A stretch of 64,000 bases of DNA from Trichoplusia ni (Eukaryota; Arthropoda; Insecta; Lepidoptera; Noctuidae): NCBI RefSeq assembly GCF_003590095.1, contig NC_039502.1:2418001-2482000 (forward strand), given 5' to 3'. This document shows positions 60,931 to 64,000 of this stretch, piece after piece. The position numbers were made by a program, and so were the translations under genes. Under the pieces are notes generated by a model. That model ran no database searches, had not been told where the DNA came from, and saw only the letters and a list, made by a program, of their open reading frames with translations. Numbering within the stretch: the stretch's first letter is position 1; each line of letters opens with the position of its first letter.

Positions 60931-60936
60931 TTTATT
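60931..60936 (-). terminator. Poly(A) signal of FAU/RpS30
   Basis: AATAAA on the minus strand, 14 bases after the stop codon, giving a very short 3' UTR, as is usual for ribosomal protein genes. Confidence 0.65.
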
Positions 60937-60950
60937 TACAAAGTATAAAC

Positions 60951-62793
60951 CTACGAGTTGGAGTTGGGTCCACGTCTGCGGCCGAATGTCTGCACAACAT
61001 TCACGAAGCTGAAAAAAAATTATGAAAAGTTAATAATGTGTGAGATAGATATTAATGTTTGTTGTGGCTTTGATGGCTCCACTTAGCAAGCACAGTTAGC
61101 AGGCTAGCATCTTTTTTACTGTGTCTTGTGGGATTTGGTGTTTATTATGTTTAATCTTCTTATAGGAAATTGCATTTTAGAATTACCAAGTATTTTCTTT
61201 AGTAATATTACAATACATTTATCAAAATCAAAATTCATTTATTCAAATTTGGCTACTAAGTAGCACTTTTTGTAGGTCAGATAACATTGGACAGCACCCA
61301 GTTTCGCCCTTCACCGCTTCTTATGTGCTTTTGCTGTGAGAGAAGAAACGGCGCAACAAACTCTCTCTGATTATGATTCACGTATCACAAGTAGTCAAGA
61401 TCTGGTAAAAAATTAAGTAAAATGAATTACCGTCTGTTGTACTGGACCCTACGCTTGGCACGTCCGGTCTTCTTCTTCTTTTTCTGTTGTTTCTCTACTT
61501 TGGGGGTCTGTCCTTTGACCTTACCTGGAAAGAGAGAAGCAAATGTTCAGATATAAGAAATAGCCAAGGTTATAGTGGTACAATAAGGTCTTAATGCCTG
61601 TAGACTTGCTTTTGGATTGGTCTGGTATTTTAGATTTGAGCATTTAAACATTGAGCAGTGATTGGCTTTACATCCCTAGTACTTGGAAGCATAAAAAGGC
61701 ACCACAAAATTATCTGAAAGGGATTGATACTTCAAAGCATGTTAAAACACTTCAGTACTATTCTATTGAATAAGAGCCTACCTAGAAACTTGAGAAATTG
61801 TCTGTAAATATAATGTAATGTAATAACTAGCAGCTGAGTATTTGTAAGCTATAAACAGCTATAACAACTACACTAATCAATTTAGATTCAAATACTTTGC
61901 AAGACAAAAGTTAAAACTTACTATTAATCCAATGAACAAATTAACAAACATTTATCACTGCCTATCAATGTTCTACTGCTATGCAAAGGGCTGTTATGTT
62001 TCAAGAAAAATCTCACACAAGGGTGGTGATTTTAGATTTCAAAGAATTCAGGTTGTCTCACAGTGTTTAATTTCACCATTTGTCAGTAGAGTCATGGAAT
62101 AATCGAGGAAGGTCAAAGAACTTCGAAAAGTCACACCAGTTACTGCTGTATGATGGATGATGTAAATAGACAATTATGATCATCTACTGTTGATCACCTA
62201 CAGCAGACAATCAACAAAAGGTTTTCTAGCTCCATGGGTTTTACAACTAGAATTCAAATTAGAATAAGTTTGAAGTAGAACTTACCGGCACGAGCCAGGG
62301 ATCCGTGCACTTTACCACCGAGCAGTGGGACTGTGAGGTCAAGCTCGTATGATGACAGTTCAGATACAAGGCAAGCATCGTCAACTGGGGCACCGCAGAG
62401 CGACAGAGTCAGCTCCTCAGCACCGACCTCAGCAAGGACGCGGATGCGCTCCTGTAATTAACATAATATATCTACTATCAATATGTCATCAGTACATGAC
62501 CACATAACATAACCTAAAAAGTAGCACTCCCTTGTTGTGATATTTTGTTGTGAATTTAATTGTAATATACACTTGGAACGTGACAAGTTCTTGAAATCGG
62601 AAAACATTATTTCTGTCAGTGGGTTAACTGGATTTCATGAAAAAAATATTAAAACATGGGTCCTGAATTGTTCCGAAACACAAGATTAGAACACATCTAT
62701 CATTATAACGTATCTTACCTTGATTTGGCCAATAGTCTCCTGGCCTTCAACGTCTAAGACGTGCGTCGACTGTCCTCTGATGTGCAGCTGCAT
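60951..62793 (-). CDS. RpS30: Ubiquitin-like/ribosomal protein S30 fusion (FAU, RpS30)
   Basis: Four coding exons on the minus strand: 62793-62719, 62451-62286, 61524-61431 and 61008-60951. All junctions are GT-AG and total 130 residues. Residues 1-71 are the ubiquitin-like FUBI domain (MQLHIRGQSTHVLDV...) ending in the L-L-G-G cleavage site at 68-71. Residues 72-130 are ribosomal protein S30, exactly 59 residues, the usual length, with the signature KVHGSLARAGKVKGQTPKV, the KKKKKTGRAKRR block and QTFGRRRGPNSNS at the end. The precursor is cut after G71; S30 joins the small (40S) ribosomal subunit in the cytosol. The ATG follows an acceptor by 10 bases, with a short non-coding exon upstream. 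The gene is on the strand opposite to the transporters and shares no obvious function with them. Confidence 0.97.
61220..61370 (-). repeat. LINE 3'-end fragment in an RpS30 intron
   Basis: On the minus strand: GTTTGTTGCGCCGTTTCTTCTC, AAAAAGTGCTACTTAGTAGCC, then AATAAATGAATTTTGATTTTGA. This 3' segment and tail is common in Lepidoptera. It lies in the last intron (61009-61430), in the same orientation as the gene. Confidence 0.65.
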
Positions 62794-62995
62794 TTTGAGG
62801 CTTCTGAAAAGCAAACGAAATATGCAACGGCGTGGTCAGTTTGGCATGATAACTTTATAAACGCGCATGTGAAAAAAATATGTAAATTTGAATAACTATT
62901 ATTAATTCATTCATGTACTAACACCTAAAACCTATGTAAATCCAAATAATATCACAAAACTTATTTTAATACGCAATTTAGTGTAAAATACTAAC

Positions 62996-63023
62996 CTTAT
63001 CAGCCAAGTCTGACAAGCGAAAG
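62996..63023 (-). promoter_or_regulatory. TCT-type start region and non-coding first exon of RpS30
   Basis: On the minus strand, TTTGTTTCTTTCGCTTG fits the TCT/5'-TOP initiator of ribosomal protein genes, with the likely first base C at 63023. The exon ends at 62996 with donor AAG|GTTAGT and joins the acceptor TTTTCAG before 62803. The predicted first exon is 28 bases. Only the exact start base is uncertain. Confidence 0.65.
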
Positions 63024-63946
63024 AAACAAAGATGGTGGGCGGAAAAGGAAACAGATTAAAATCGACTAAATAGGAAAAGACGAATTTATATGAACGAATC
63101 CTATAGACATACTACATTTTGAAAGAAATGTTGTCAATATTTGGTTATTTGGACGTAAAGACAGAAAAAGGAACTCAAATATATTTCTTGCCAATAAATG
63201 CATGGGTCCAGTAATTGTATGTCACGCAATAAGAAAGACATGCGACCTTCGAAATATTTTAGTCGATTATTCCAATAACACTTTTAGAACACTACTTGAA
63301 ATTCTTAGTTTCTATGGCTGGATTGTATTCTCAAAATATTTAGTAGAAGCTAAGCAAACACTAACATTGAAATGCGAAAATGCGCTGTAATTTAATTCAC
63401 TGTAGTTTTTCAAATCATTAGTCCTATTCAATGTGCAATACAGGTTATGTATGGAAATTTTGAAATCTAGATGTAACTTCAGTATACAGCGCGCTGGGTG
63501 GTTTCTGTTTCCTTGAAAATGTCGGGATAAAATGTGGCTTTGTCCCAGAAAAAAAAAACCACTTTGCTCACAAATCATTGTTTTCAATAAACAATATTTA
63601 AAAGTTTCATATAAACGTTGACCCCTCACCCTATTACCACCCATGCATCCCCTAGAATCAGTTAGCAAGCCCTTACTCAGGCCCTAAACTATCGATAAGA
63701 TTTAATTACTCAAATGTTTTAAAATAGTTCAATTTAATAACTAATTTTATTACGTGTAAAACGATTGGTTTCTAAACGTTGGTAAACAGTCTGTCCACCC
63801 TATAGCTCGTGATTGGCTGTCTGAAAAAAGCGGCTGACTGTGCCGTGTGATCTGTCCAATTTCGATGTGATTTCTTTTGAGGGAAAATGGTTAAATAAAA
63901 TAAATAGCTGCACCAAAATTAACAACCACCTCGTTAATTCTTTAAC
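63024..63946. other. Divergent intergenic region between RpS30 and the rightmost gene
   Basis: Likely contains both promoters. No repeat was recognised; reading frames on both strands (62 and 118 codons) look incidental. Two tiny uORFs precede the ATG at 63947: ATG-TGA at 63865-63870 and ATG-GTT-AAA-TAA at 63887-63898. Confidence 0.45.
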
Positions 63947-64000
63947 ATGCTGTCGAGGCTTCTTAGTCAGGTTCTGTTAACATTAGTGCATTTGGTTGTG
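63947..64000 (+). CDS. 5' end of an unidentified gene with hydrophobic N-terminus
   Basis: ATG at 63947 opens a frame that stays open to the window edge: MLSRLLSQVLLTLVHLVV, 18 codons. TAA at 63935-63937 stops the frame upstream, so this is the first possible Met in it. The N-terminus looks like a signal peptide or membrane anchor. It is divergent from RpS30. Product not identifiable from 18 residues; it could also be an incidental frame. Confidence 0.4.
   Translation, partial: MLSRLLSQVLLTLVHLVV

Noticed and set aside
63312..63668. 118-codon minus-strand frame
   Set aside because: No family features, lies in the divergent promoter region, and composition is typical of chance frames.
1..64000. 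CRISPR array, bacterial operon or phage island
   Set aside because: No regularly spaced direct repeats, ribosome binding sites or dense coding; the window is clearly insect nuclear DNA.

Overview
This is a piece of an insect nuclear genome, almost certainly a moth or butterfly. It is AT-rich, with intron-split genes, GT-AG junctions and AATAAA poly(A) signals. It carries repeats I know from Lepidoptera: tRNA-derived SINEs, short elements ending in CTAGT like non-autonomous Helitrons, and LINE 3' fragments. There is no bacterial or phage-type organisation and no CRISPR array.

Layout, left to right. Positions 1-1154 hold the last three coding exons of a monocarboxylate-transporter-like gene (SLC16 family, 'MCT-A'), followed by a long 3' UTR. 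About 45 kb with no recognisable long coding gene follows, holding scattered SINE, LINE and Helitron-like pieces and several perfect inverted repeats. Within it, near 23.85-24.02 kb, a TATA box, an initiator and a strong splice donor suggest a promoter and non-coding first exon for the next gene. Positions 46324-57408 carry a complete second SLC16 gene ('MCT-B', 8 coding exons, 680 residues), a tandem paralogue of MCT-A. Its first coding intron contains a compact cluster of small ORFs with predicted membrane segments and a following AATAAA. Positions 60951-62793 (minus strand) encode ribosomal protein S30 fused to a ubiquitin-like domain (FAU/RpS30), with a pyrimidine-rich TCT-type start. At 63947 the first 18 codons of a divergent gene with a hydrophobic N-terminus run off the window.

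The two transporters probably arose by tandem duplication: one intron sits at the same place and phase in both, while later introns differ. They should act as proton-coupled or facilitative plasma-membrane carriers of small monocarboxylates, although the substrate cannot be read from sequence. FAU/RpS30 is an unrelated housekeeping neighbour.

The best candidate for something undescribed is the small-ORF cluster at 46.79-47.50 kb, where two of the predicted peptides resemble each other. Other points of interest are a hAT-type MITE with a perfect 8-bp target duplication 102 bp upstream of the first coding exon of MCT-B, the predicted distal promoter, a perfect palindromic ecdysone-receptor-like site, and a set of perfect hairpins with 13-33 bp arms.
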